NCBI GenBank assembly: GCA_022496185.1 | Contig: WTXG01000558.1 | Location: forward strand, 1 to 13,852 | Direction: 5' to 3' | Source: Multifurca ochricompacta | Taxonomy: Eukaryota; Basidiomycota; Agaricomycetes; Russulales; Russulaceae | Length of the DNA: 13,852 bases | Shown: piece after piece, positions 6,340 through 13,852 of the stretch | How the letters are laid out: each line of letters starts with the position of its first letter | Position numbering within the stretch: position 1 is the first letter of the stretch | Position numbers and translations under genes: made by a program | Notes under the pieces: model-generated | What the model saw: only the letters and a program-made list of their open reading frames with translations | Database searches by the model: none | What the model was told of the DNA's origin: nothing

Positions 6340-7579
6340 TCATGAACATTTGGGATGAGCAGTATTGAGATCTAAATCTTCCTGCACTGCCCTGTCATGT
6401 TGCTGAGAGCATGGACTTTCCCTAGTAAAAATTGGTTGGGGAAGTCTGCCAACATTCTTTTTAGATTGTCTTTTGGCACAGGTTCTCTGGGGGAGTTCAG
6501 ATGGTTCCATGATTTGGGATGGGGGAGTCTGATAGATAGTCACATCTAGTGTGTCTTCATTTCTTTTAGGTGTGGTAGGCTCAGGATTTAATTGAGGAGG
6601 TACCACTTCCTCCTGTTCCTCAACCTGGGCATCCTTATCTTCAGGAGCCTGAGGAACTGTGGCATTTGCTGGTTGAGGCTGGACAGGCCTCTCAACTTCT
6701 AACACAAAAGGCATAACTTTTTCCTTTTGCTTTCCCTTGCTGTCCTTGGCAAGGTTGGATGGGAAGAATCCTTCATCAAATGTCACATCTCTTGACAATA
6801 CGAAGGATTGAGTATGCATATCCCAAAGAAGATATCCTTTAGAGTGGGGTGCATACCTGACAAAGACTGTTTCCCTGGCTTTGTGATCCAGTTTATGTCT
6901 TTTATCCTCTGGGACAGTGTAATAGGCTAAACAGCCAAATATTTTAAAGTAGGAAACATCTGGAATGTCCCCATCCAGAAGTTCAAGCGGTGTCCTCCAC
7001 TTATTAGAGCGGATAGGCGTTCTATTGTATATGTGACAGGCTGTTTGCACTGCACATTCCCAGAAACCAAGGGAAAGACCAGCATGATGCAGCATACTGG
7101 TAGCCTTTTCCATGATGGTTCTGTTGAACCTTTCAGCCCTTCCATTCTGTTGTGGGGAATATGGCATTGTCAATTTATGCTCTATGCCAGCCTGCTCAAG
7201 TATTGACTTCAGCTCCCTATTGACAAATTTGCCACCTTGGTCTGTGTGTAAGGTCTTTATTTTCCTGTCTGTTTTATTTTCCAGGAATGCCTTAATGTTA
7301 CAGAAAACCGACGTAAAGTCACTTTTAGCCTTCATAGCAACAACTAGAGCTGTCCTGCTAAAGTCATCTATGAAGGTGGCAAAATATAGGTTCCCTTGAA
7401 TTGAAGTACATTGTAGAGGACCAACTAGGTCACTGTGAATGACTTCCAAGGGTGCTGAAGCTCTCTTTTGAGAGGGAGGGAATGGAAGACAATGTGATTT
7501 TCCCATTTCACAGCCATAACAGGGCTTGTCTTCCACTTGGCTATTATCTATGCTAAGGCCTTTTACAGCCTTAGGAGCA
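6340..7579 (-). pseudogene. pol: copia-1 pol: GAG pre-integrase zinc end and integrase, ending at a TGA
   Basis: The frame is open from 7579 to a TGA at 6340-6342, with no in-frame ATG at the start because the gene is cut by the copia-2 insertion. CYGCEMGKSH is the CxxC half of the HHCC zinc site. The integrase core follows with the acidic triad Asp36 (HSDLVGP), Asp99 (LHTDQGGKF) and Glu135 (NGRAERFNRT), counted from the Val at 7536. The last two are 35 residues apart, the DD35E spacing. The C-terminal region is Pro/Gln/Glu-rich (KNVGRLPQPIF), the usual copia linker before RT. The TGA is in frame with the RT segment: the region reads KCS-stop-CMNPQF where copia-2 has NRNRRLNPHF, so three Arg codons were lost by C to T change. 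Confidence 0.88.
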
Positions 7580-8094
7580 TGTTGTCAAACAATCATGCTG
7601 CTGGTTATACTGACTGTGGTTAGTAGCAGTGAGGCTAAACAAAGACAAGTACTTCAGAGGTTAGAAGAACTCTATATTACTATCTACACACCTAAACAAA
7701 GACAAGTCTAATATAATAGGTTAGTCTATAGGTAGTGAGAGAGTAGAGTAAAGGGAACTTACACTTCAGAGGTTAGAAGAACTCTGAAGTGAAAGAGACA
7801 AAACAGACACCCTTATATACCCATAGGGGCCAGGGGAAATGGTCTGTGCGCACTGGGAATAAGTCCACAAGTGCCGGTCATTAGACAGAGAGGGATAAAG
7901 GCCATTGGCCATAGAGATATCACATGCCTACAGCACATTACTAAGTCCATCACTAATCAGCTGAGTAAGGTGAGAAAGAAATGTAATAAAGATAACATAA
8001 AAAGTCCGATACTCCGAAATCTAATCTAATCTAATCTACAGCTGAAGCGGACCTTAGATGCCTGAAGCATCTCCAGACATGTCTTGTGTCAACA
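7580..8094 (-). repeat. 3' LTR of copia-2, complete, 515 bases
   Basis: The minus strand begins TGTTGACACAAG at 8094 and ends GTTTGACAACA at 7580, giving matching TGTTG...CAACA ends. The polypurine tract lies just outside the start and copia-1 coding sequence just outside the end. A TATA box lies at 7812-7819. Inside are two direct repeats: CTAAACAAAGACAAGT at 7635-7650 and 7692-7707, and a 23-base unit at 7651-7673 and 7763-7785. A perfect 10-base stem (CACTTCAGAG, 7762-7791) embeds the second copy. TCTAA units repeat near 8020-8037. Confidence 0.85.
7812..7819 (-). promoter_or_regulatory. TATA box in copia-2 LTR
   Basis: The minus strand reads TATATAAG in the middle of the LTR, the place expected for the U3 promoter. 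Confidence 0.5.
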
Positions 8095-8103
8095 TCCCTC
8101 CAT
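8095..8103 (-). other. Polypurine tract of copia-2
   Basis: The minus strand reads ATGGAGGGA directly before the LTR start, identical to the copia-1 tract at 4391-4399. Confidence 0.65.
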
Positions 8104-8394
8104 GGTGAAGGCATCGATCTTTAATGGAAATGAGTTAAATGAGCACACTGCTGTTCACAATTGAACGAACATGTCACCAGCCAGAGATCCAACTTCTCTA
8201 ACTCTCAAGTGTGGGTTGTGAGTTTTGCGTACAAGTTGTAGATTCACTTATGCAAGCTGAACTGCTTGACATATTTGAATGTCTACTTCTTGGCATGCTC
8301 ACACCACTTGCGTCACTCTTGAGGTTGAGAACATGCTCATGTTGCATGGTGGGAAAGTGAAACTGGTGTACAAAGTCTCCAGATTCCAGCTCCT
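8104..8394 (-). other. 3' noncoding region of copia-2, with a small ORF overlapping the pol stop
   Basis: This aligns with 4400-4690 of copia-1. An ATG overlaps the pol TGA (ATGA, 8395-8398) and opens a 66-codon frame reading MKELESGDFVHQFHFPTM, then a Ser-rich tail. Most differences from copia-1 in the first 18 codons are conservative (R/K, N/D, Y/H, H/Q). Confidence 0.4.
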
Positions 8395-9617
8395 TCATTC
8401 CAGCACTAGTCCAAATCCAGTTACCATGAGATCAAAAGATGATCTAGGCAGAGACTTTGTAAGGCCATCTGCCAGCATCTCTCCAGTGGGAGTTCGCACC
8501 AAGTCAATCTGGTGTGATTCTACATACTCCCTAATGGCATGGTACTTTATTGGTATGTGCTTTGATTGCCTTCCTGTGACAGGGTTTAATGCCAGATCTA
8601 CTGCACCCTTGTTGTCACAATGCAGTTGTATGGGTGAACTGACTTCATATCCCAGTTCCTGCATGAACATCCTTTACCACACAGCCTTATTTGAAGCCTC
8701 TGCTAGGCTCATATACTCAGCTTCTGTGGTGGACTGTGCTACTGTCTTTTGTTTCCTGGAGCACCAACTAATGGCTCCATTAGCAAGGAAAAAGACATAG
8801 CCTGAGGTGGAGTGGCAGTCCTCTTGATCTCCCCATGAGGAATCCGCAAAGCCATGAAGGCCAACTTCACCATTCCCTCCAGAATAGTGCAACTTGTAGT
8901 CTTTTGTAGCATTTAGATAGGCTAAGACATACTTTGCTAGTTGCATGTGCTGCTGGGAAGGGTTGGAAGCAAATTGGCTAAGGCGTGCAACAGCAAAACT
9001 AATATCAGGTCTGCTTCCAATCTGCACCCAAAGCAGAGACCCCATTAACTGCTGATACCTCTTAATATCAGAGGTAGATGCCTGGTCTTCAAATTTGACC
9101 AAGTGAACATCCACGCCAGAGGGTAGAGGAGTATATACTGGGTTGGAATCCCCCATTCCAAACCTCTCAACTATTGAGGATACATAGGCTGTCTGGTCAA
9201 TTTCCAGTGTCTTGTTAGGACGATCCCTGGTGATGTTAACTCCAAGGTAGGACTGGATTTCGCCAAGATTGGTCATCTCATATTGGCTAGATAGAGAGTC
9301 CTTCAGCCATTGAATCTTCTTAGTGGAGGACCCAAGTATAGTGATGTCATCAACATATAGAATGACGAAAAGTGAACCATCCCCCTCTTGGTGATGATAC
9401 ACATATACTCCTGCATCAGAGTACGTCCAAGTAAAGCTCAGTTCATTGAGAACTGCATGGAATTGCAAGTTCCATGCTTGGGAGGCTTGTTTGAGGCCAT
9501 ACAGAGCCTTCTGTAGCCTACAAACTTTGGACTCTTGTCCAGCAATGATGAAGCCAATTGGTTGCTCCATATAGATCTCCTCATCCAGGTCGCCATGTAA
9601 GAATGCTGATTTAACAT
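8395..9617 (-). pseudogene. pol: copia-2 pol: reverse transcriptase active site and RNase H, one stop
   Basis: From the frameshift near 9618, the frame reads MDVKSAFLHGDL (first catalytic Asp), KQASQAWN, VILYVDDITILGSS (YVDD at 9346-9357), DLGEIQSYLGVNI-like RT sequence, then RNase H with FADSSWGDQE, STTEAEYMSL and LHCDNKGAVDL. A TAA at 8674-8676 breaks the frame after EASNKAVW, where copia-1 has Tyr (AAWYRTF). The frame continues in phase to the TGA at 8395-8397. The stop falls between the second and third RNase H acidic residues. This stop is not a CGA change. The frame is otherwise well kept compared with the upstream half of this copy. Confidence 0.85.
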
Positions 9618-10101
9618 CCATTGGTGGATTTCCCAATCCTCAAGCGCGGCCAATGCTAACAATAGTCTAAGAGACTCAAATCTGGCAACTGGGGAGAAGG
9701 TTTCATCAAAGTCCACCCCTCTATTTGGGTGAACCCTTTTGCTACAAGCCTAGCACAAAAGCATCCATCTGCTTTCAATTTAAAGACCCATTTGGACTTT
9801 ACTGCCTTTCTACCTTCAGGAAGGTCTTCAAGGTGCCACACTTTAAGTTTTTCTAAGGCATCAATTTCATATTGACATGCCTCAAGCCATTCATTGGCAT
9901 TATCAGACTCCATTGCTTCTTTAAAAGTAAGAGGATCCTATAAGGTGATCCTGCAGCATTGAGTAGATCCATCTGACCAAGTCTGGAAGAACCCTGCACA
10001 AACTCTGCATTATCCTTGTTGTAGAAGTGAGGATTCAGACGACGATTCCGATTGGGACATGCAGTATCCAAGTCTAAATCATCTTGGATTGCCCTATCTT
10101 G
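9618..10101 (-). pseudogene. pol: copia-2 pol: N-terminal reverse transcriptase, three single-base deletions
   Basis: The RT entry region is spread over three frames. The first reads DTACPNRNRRLNPHFYNKDN to about 9936. The second reads SDNANEWLEACQYEIDALEK and KSKWVFKLKADG to about 9720. The third reads DFDETFSPVARFESLRLLLA to about 9620. Each junction restores the copia-1 protein by adding one base: near 9932-9938 (in YRDPLTF), 9718-9721 (in QIEGVDF) and 9618-9622 (in IHQMDVK). In-phase sequence continues upstream to the TGA at 10102-10104. Confidence 0.83.
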
Positions 10102-10986
10102 TCATTCAGAGCATGGACTTGTCCTCTGAAAGTTAGGCTGAGGAAGTCTTCCTGCAATTCTTTCTGATTTCTGAATTGCACAGGTTCTTTTGGGAGGGGA
10201 GGAAGGTTCCATGACTTGTGATGGAGGAGTCTGATATATAGTCTGAGGGTGTGTGGTGTCTACATTACGTGTGGGTGTGGTAGGCTGAGGTGGTAATTGA
10301 GGAGGTACGATGCCCTCCTGTTCCTCTTCTAGGTCTTCCTCATCTTGAGGAGCCTCAGGAACATGTGTAGCAGTTGCTGGTGGTGGCTGGACTTGGCCAC
10401 CAGGTAAAGTAAATGAGCCACCTTGAATAGGTTGCTCTATCATTTTATCTGCTCTGCTGTCCTTCACAGAGTGGGATGGGAAGGATCTCTCATCAAATGT
10501 AACATCTCATGAAGAGATGAGAGACCGGGTATGACTATCCCAAAGTGTATAGCCCTTAGAAGTGGGCTCATACCTGACAAAGATGGCTTCCCTAGCTTTG
10601 GGGTCTAATTTATGCTGCTTGCCCTCTGGAACATGATAATAGGCTTTGCAACCAAAGACCTTAAAATACAAGACATCTGGCTTGTTCCCAACCAGAAGCT
10701 CAAGCAGAGTTTTCCACTTATTAGAATGAATGGGAGTTCTGTTATATATATGACATGCTGTTTCAACAGCACACTCCCAAAAGCCAAGGGACAGGCCAGC
10801 ATCATGCAGCATGCTAGTGCCTTTTTCCATAATGGTTCTATTGAACCTCTTGGCCCTTCCATTCTGTTGTGGACTATACGGCATTGTAAGTTTATGCTCT
10901 ATGCCATAATCTTCAAGCATTGCCTTCAGCGCCTTGTTCACATACTCGCCACCATGATCTGTATGAAGACACTTGATTTTATGATT
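10102..10986 (-). pseudogene. pol: copia-2 pol: integrase core C-terminal part and linker, catalytic Glu replaced by Lys
   Basis: The segment begins in LHTDHGGEYVNKALKAM (second catalytic Asp) and runs through TMPYSPQQNGRAKRFNRT, CAVETACHIYNRTPI and FKVFGCKAYYHVPE, then a Pro/Gln/Glu-rich linker. Where copia-1 has NGRAERFNRT, this copy has Lys (AAG) in place of the third acidic residue of the DDE triad, so the integrase would be dead even if reading frames were intact. Two in-phase TGA codons break it: at 10507-10509 (SS-stop-DVTFDE) and at 10102-10104 (SPCSE-stop-QDRA). Both are explicable as CGA to TGA. At the second site copia-1 has CAA, the product of CGA deaminated on the other strand. 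Confidence 0.85.
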
Positions 10987-11328
10987 AAATTTGTTTCAAG
11001 TAGTGTCTTCAGTTCATTAAAACTGGTGTAAACAGATCTTTAGACTTCATTGGAATGATTAGAGCGTATTTGCTAAAGTTGTCCAAGAAGGTGGCAAAGT
11101 ATAGATTCCCTTGTATTGAACTGCACTGCAAGGGACCTATGAGATCACTATGAAGGATCTCAAGGGGGGCTGATGCACGCTTCAAAGATGGGGGAAATGG
11201 AAGATGATGGGACTTGCCCATTTCACAGCCATAACACAGCTTGTCTTCCACTTGGCTATCATTAATTCTGAGGCCTTTAACCGCCTCTGGAGCATATCTT
11301 TTCAGGGCTTCTTTAGACATGTGGCCCC
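10987..11328 (-). pseudogene. pol: copia-2 pol: GAG pre-integrase and start of integrase, truncated
   Basis: The frame reads RGHMSKEALKRYAPEAVKGL, CYGCEMGKSHHLPF and LEILHSDLIGPLQC, giving the His and CxxC parts of the zinc domain and the first catalytic Asp. It ends in a shift near 11017-11022 (FTPVFNELKT restored by one base), and a second shift near 10985-10990 leads into the LHTDHGGEY frame. The usual WHRRxGHM context is cut after RGHM: upstream of about 11328 similarity to copia stops, so the N-terminal Gag and protease part is missing. Confidence 0.82.
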
Positions 11329-12037
11329 TGTATTAGATACAAGAGAACAGACTTAAGGTCTGTCTCAGTAACCTAGCAGCTTAAATACATGTTGAGTGAG
11401 GTACAATCAAATGAATATAAGCTAACAAGAAGGCTGTAGTAAGTATCCAGGTAGCCATATGCTCCAGGGGTTATGCCCTGAACTGAGATGAGAATAAGTA
11501 GGAGGGGTTGCGCCCTCTATCGTGTGCAACTAAGTGATCTGATAAAAGAAGTACTAGCTCCAGTCATATGACTCGGAGCTAGAGATTACAGCCAAGTCGA
11601 AACAGAACGCGCGCATGCACGTGACTCGAAAAACGTCACATTTTGTCACAAACCGTGTCGTGACCCGTCACAAACTGTTACAATAGATGCAAAATAAGAC
11701 AAGTGGGAACACGCAAGAGGGTTTTAGAAGTGTAGCATAAATTGTATAAAAACCTCTAAGTTCAATAGGAGTCCTTTTAAAATATTATGAAGTCATGCTT
11801 GTATACAAGCAAAAATGACAGAGAAATGAGAAGTTGTACAATAATAGGAGTCACAATGGCATAATGGGAGTCTGTAGAATGTAATTCAAGTCAATCAACA
11901 ATTGAATCTTCGGATACAAGTTATTTTCCTCAAGCGGTGACCAGAGAATTAAGCAGGTGCGATTTGAGCACATTGTATGGCATCACAAAACCAATTTACA
12001 TTAAGGCATAAATGAAACATCTAGACTAATTGACAGC
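11329..12037. other. Gene-free stretch between copia-2 break and hAT pseudogene
   Basis: No convincing coding frame is present. It begins TGTATTAGATACAAG exactly where copia-2 similarity ends, so an LTR end or a rearrangement breakpoint is possible. It holds hairpins at 11347-11363 (ACAGAC/GTCTGT) and 11554-11582, a GTTGC...GCAAC pair near 11508-11530, a cluster of GTCACA/GTGAC words at 11620-11683, and a plus-strand TATAAAAA near 11745. The right part is A/T-rich and probably 3' flank of the hAT gene. I found no hAT terminal inverted repeat and no clear target duplication. Confidence 0.4.
11554..11582. repeat. 29-base near-perfect palindrome
   Basis: CTAGCTCC at 11554-11561 pairs with GGAGCTAG at 11575-11582, and AGTCAT with ATGACT inside it. 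Only one unpaired base (C at 11574) interrupts it. It could form a hairpin or cruciform or bind a dimeric protein. Confidence 0.6.
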
Positions 12038-13852
12038 TCAACAGCCCAGTGAAGTATCAGCTTGCATGTGTGCAAGATGCAACTGCTTCTTGACAAGCAT
12101 CAGTGTACAGATGGTATTTGCATTGAGACTAGTGCAACGGAGGGAGATCATGTCACATCCACCAGAGAATATTCTCTCAACAGCAACAGCAGAGCCTATG
12201 TTAGGTTAGGTCCATTAATAAGAAGATGATTATTATTAAATTTAAATTACTCACCAGGAATGCATAGAATGTCACATGCCAAACAAAGGAGGTTTGGGAA
12301 CTGCGTGTGTCAACCCATCCACCAATGAATTGGATTACAAGTGTCGAAATCTTCAGCAGGGAGTTTGAAATATTCTTCGAGTTCATTGGTAGAGCTCTTC
12401 TCTTTTCTGCAATATCGAGCTGTGAAGGATTTCTGAGGAGGTGATCCCAAAATTGGCAGTGATGTGACAGGCAAAGATGATGCTGAAGATGATGTATGAT
12501 CATCTGCCTTCACATAATTTCTGTTGAAATAATCAAAGAGACTTGACTTAGAATGTTCAAGGTGATCTGAGAGTACTGGATCATCATCATAGTCCACCTT
12601 CATGCCCTCATATGAGATTTGCGGATCAAGCACTAGTGGGATATACAGTTAGTGAGTAACCAATTTAATAATCATTGACGCACGTGCAGCCCAAGTGTAG
12701 AAGGGAGATGCATCATACTGGTAGTAATAATTGCTAAGCTTCTGGTGTGCATCTGTGAGACTGAGTTTGATTCTAGGCAATGCCAAGCCAGGAAGGTCAT
12801 GAAGAATATTTCTAATATCATCTTGCAAGCCTCAAAATATGGCATGTGTCATTGAAAGCATTGGAATTTTTGTGGCAGACATCTCAGTAGTAGCAGCTCG
12901 AAATGATTTCAGCCAAGATGTCACAAGAGCAATGGATTCCCAGCCACTGTTACTGAGTTCAAGGGCATGGAGGTCCTTGTTTCAAGAAACATAAGAGTCA
13001 ATAGTTTTGCGATAATCAAGGGCACACCCTATAACATGCCAGTCAGAAACCTCATACAAATAACCATGATAACTTACAAAGCATTTGATGCATTGACGAC
13101 CATTGGGTTCTCACATCAAGAATGAGTATATGTGGTGCAGTGCAGTCACCTAACATCCTGCCTCCTTCAAGTTGCACAAACTGAATTTCATGAGCCCAAG
13201 ATTGACGATGTTGGGGGCTTGAATGGACAGCCTTGATGATTTTCCGAAGCTGACCAGAATGTTACAGTTTAGTTGGTGAAGAACGGACCCATTGCTTACC
13301 CTTTCAATAGCAGGCAGTGCACTGTCAGCTGCATTGACATCAGCTGTATAAGTATCTGTATCTGGTATGTCTATGACACTCTCATCATCCTTGCTATCAC
13401 CTGCTGTGTCATGTCATGTTCACGCAAGAGTGGAATTGTAACATTGTCTTGGTAGTTGCTGCTACGCATGGTGGCTTTTTTCCCTTCAGCCTTTGAGATC
13501 GCCCCAATTCCTTCGAGAAGCTCACATTTAAAGATTAGATATGACGACAGTAATAGATATAATTTTATGTAATACCTTGATTGCAGCCAGTGGATGGTAT
13601 GCGGCATGCAATGCAACTGTGCATCTTGCGCTGAGAATGGTACCCCCTGTTGTTGACATCGCCACTCCAGTGATTTAACTAGGGTGTGTTATTGCTAGCA
13701 TTATCCATTACAAGGGCAATAATCTGCAATGGATTAGAAACACATTTCTAGGCTGAGGATGGGAAACTCACCTTTCCAATGAGACTGTATAACTCTAGCG
13801 TTGCCCAAACAGCCTCTGCCATATTCTCTCTTGCTCCCCAGTAAGTTCTTGG
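12038..13852 (-). pseudogene. hAT-family DNA transposase pseudogene, C-terminal part, with six introns
   Basis: The reading starts beyond the window edge with GARENMAEAVWATLELYSL, then ALVMDNASNN, LEWRCQQQGVPFSAQDA, LLEGIGAISKAEG, KIIKAVHSSPQHRQSW, ILILDVRTQWSSMHQML, CALDYRKTIDSYV, TWAALLDP, NELEEYFKLPAEDFDT, PIHWWMG and IPGSAVAVERIFSGG, ending at TGA 12038-12040. MDNASNN, WSSxHQML and the hAT C-terminal dimerisation region with AVERIFS are family hallmarks of cut-and-paste transposases acting in the nucleus. GT-AG introns at 13724-13771, 13521-13575, 13250-13299, 13029-13077, 12633-12683 and 12196-12254 restore the motifs when removed. In-frame TGA codons lie at 12982-12984, 12832-12834 and 12310-12312. 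Indels occur near 13595 (HTIHLAAIK) and 13690 (after ASNN), with a frame change near 13410. Confidence 0.85.
12196..12254 (-). other. Intron in hAT transposase, C-terminal
   Basis: GTGAGT at the donor and CTAACATAG at the acceptor, 59 bases, with a CTAAC branch-type motif close to the acceptor. Removal joins CIPG to SAVAVERIFSGG in phase, restoring the conserved hAT C-terminal motif. Confidence 0.8.

Larger units (their letters stand above)
4292..7579 (-). mobile_element. Ty1/copia retrotransposon copia-1, 3' portion, interrupted at both ends
   Basis: Running right to left, this copy has the pre-integrase zinc residues, integrase, reverse transcriptase and RNase H in copia order (integrase before RT), a short 3' noncoding stretch, a polypurine tract and the first 99 bases of its 3' LTR. 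The right end stops within the pre-integrase coding region where the LTR of copia-2 begins (7580). The left end stops within the LTR where the gypsy LTR begins (4291). Its gag, protease and 5' LTR are not in the window. It is the same family as copia-2: coding and noncoding parts align nearly throughout. Confidence 0.88.
7580..11328 (-). mobile_element. Ty1/copia retrotransposon copia-2, 3' portion, inserted into copia-1
   Basis: The complete 3' LTR (7580-8094), polypurine tract, 3' noncoding region and decayed pol run right to left. The left border interrupts copia-1 pol: copia-1 reads in its APKAVKGL segment up to 7579 and the LTR begins at 7580. The five bases beside the LTR, GAGCA (7575-7579), are the expected target-site duplication, but no matching GAGCA beside a 5' LTR is found to the right. 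The element breaks off at about 11328 in the pre-integrase region (RGHMSKEALKR), so gag, protease and 5' LTR are missing. Confidence 0.88.

Noticed and set aside
7635..7785. Possible CRISPR-like or tandem repeat array
   Set aside because: Only two copies of each unit, unequal spacing, inside a eukaryotic LTR; better explained as LTR-internal duplication.
11329..11682. Solo LTR with TGTA...TACA ends
   Set aside because: Ends at 11329 (TGTATTAG) and 11682 (GTTACA) look LTR-like, but the flanking five bases do not match and no second copy is in the window, so it is kept only as an unassigned stretch.
11336..12037. tRNA or other structured RNA gene
   Set aside because: Hairpins are present, but no cloverleaf, A/B box pair or anticodon arm could be recognised.
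13273..13455. Plus-strand 60-codon frame and minus-strand 81-codon frame at the hAT N-terminal part
   Set aside because: The plus frame is antisense to hAT exons; the minus frame mixes intron and exon sequence of the transposase and is not a separate gene.

Overview
The window looks like a transposon graveyard from a filamentous fungus, most likely a mushroom-forming basidiomycete (Agaricomycete). This is inferred from family-level protein resemblance and from six ~50-base introns in a hAT transposase; no host gene is present to confirm it. Every recognisable coding region lies on the minus strand, and all the recognisable transposase and polymerase genes are broken.

Layout, left to right. 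(1) 1-4291: the 5' part of a Ty3/gypsy-type LTR retrotransposon reading right to left. It has a ~570-base 5' LTR with a TATA box, then ~3.4 kb holding several same-strand open frames of unknown function, then the start of a retrotransposon Gag gene cut by the window edge. So much sequence and so many frames between the 5' LTR and gag is the most unusual thing here. (2) 4292-7579: a Ty1/copia element (copia-1) in minus orientation, with the first 99 bases of its 3' LTR, a polypurine tract, and a pol gene (integrase, reverse transcriptase, RNase H) broken by two TGA stops and one frameshift. The gypsy LTR interrupts its 3' LTR. (3) 7580-11328: a second copy of the same copia family (copia-2), with a complete 515-base 3' LTR, polypurine tract and a heavily decayed pol. 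It inserted into copia-1 pol at 7579/7580. Its gag, protease and 5' LTR are missing. (4) 11329-12037: ~700 bases without a gene, rich in hairpins and short repeats, beginning exactly where copia-2 breaks off. (5) 12038-13852: the C-terminal two thirds or so of a hAT-family transposase pseudogene. Six introns can be placed, nearly all of which restore the expected motif across the junction; there are three TGA stops and at least two small indels.

History. Copia-1 is older than both copia-2 (inserted in its pol) and the gypsy element (inserted in its 3' LTR). Most premature stops in copia and hAT are TGA, explicable as CGA to TGA changes, and neighbouring Arg codons have become Cys, Gln or stop. 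This points to CpG deamination in methylated or silenced DNA. Nothing in the window is likely to encode a working transposase or retrotransposon polymerase.
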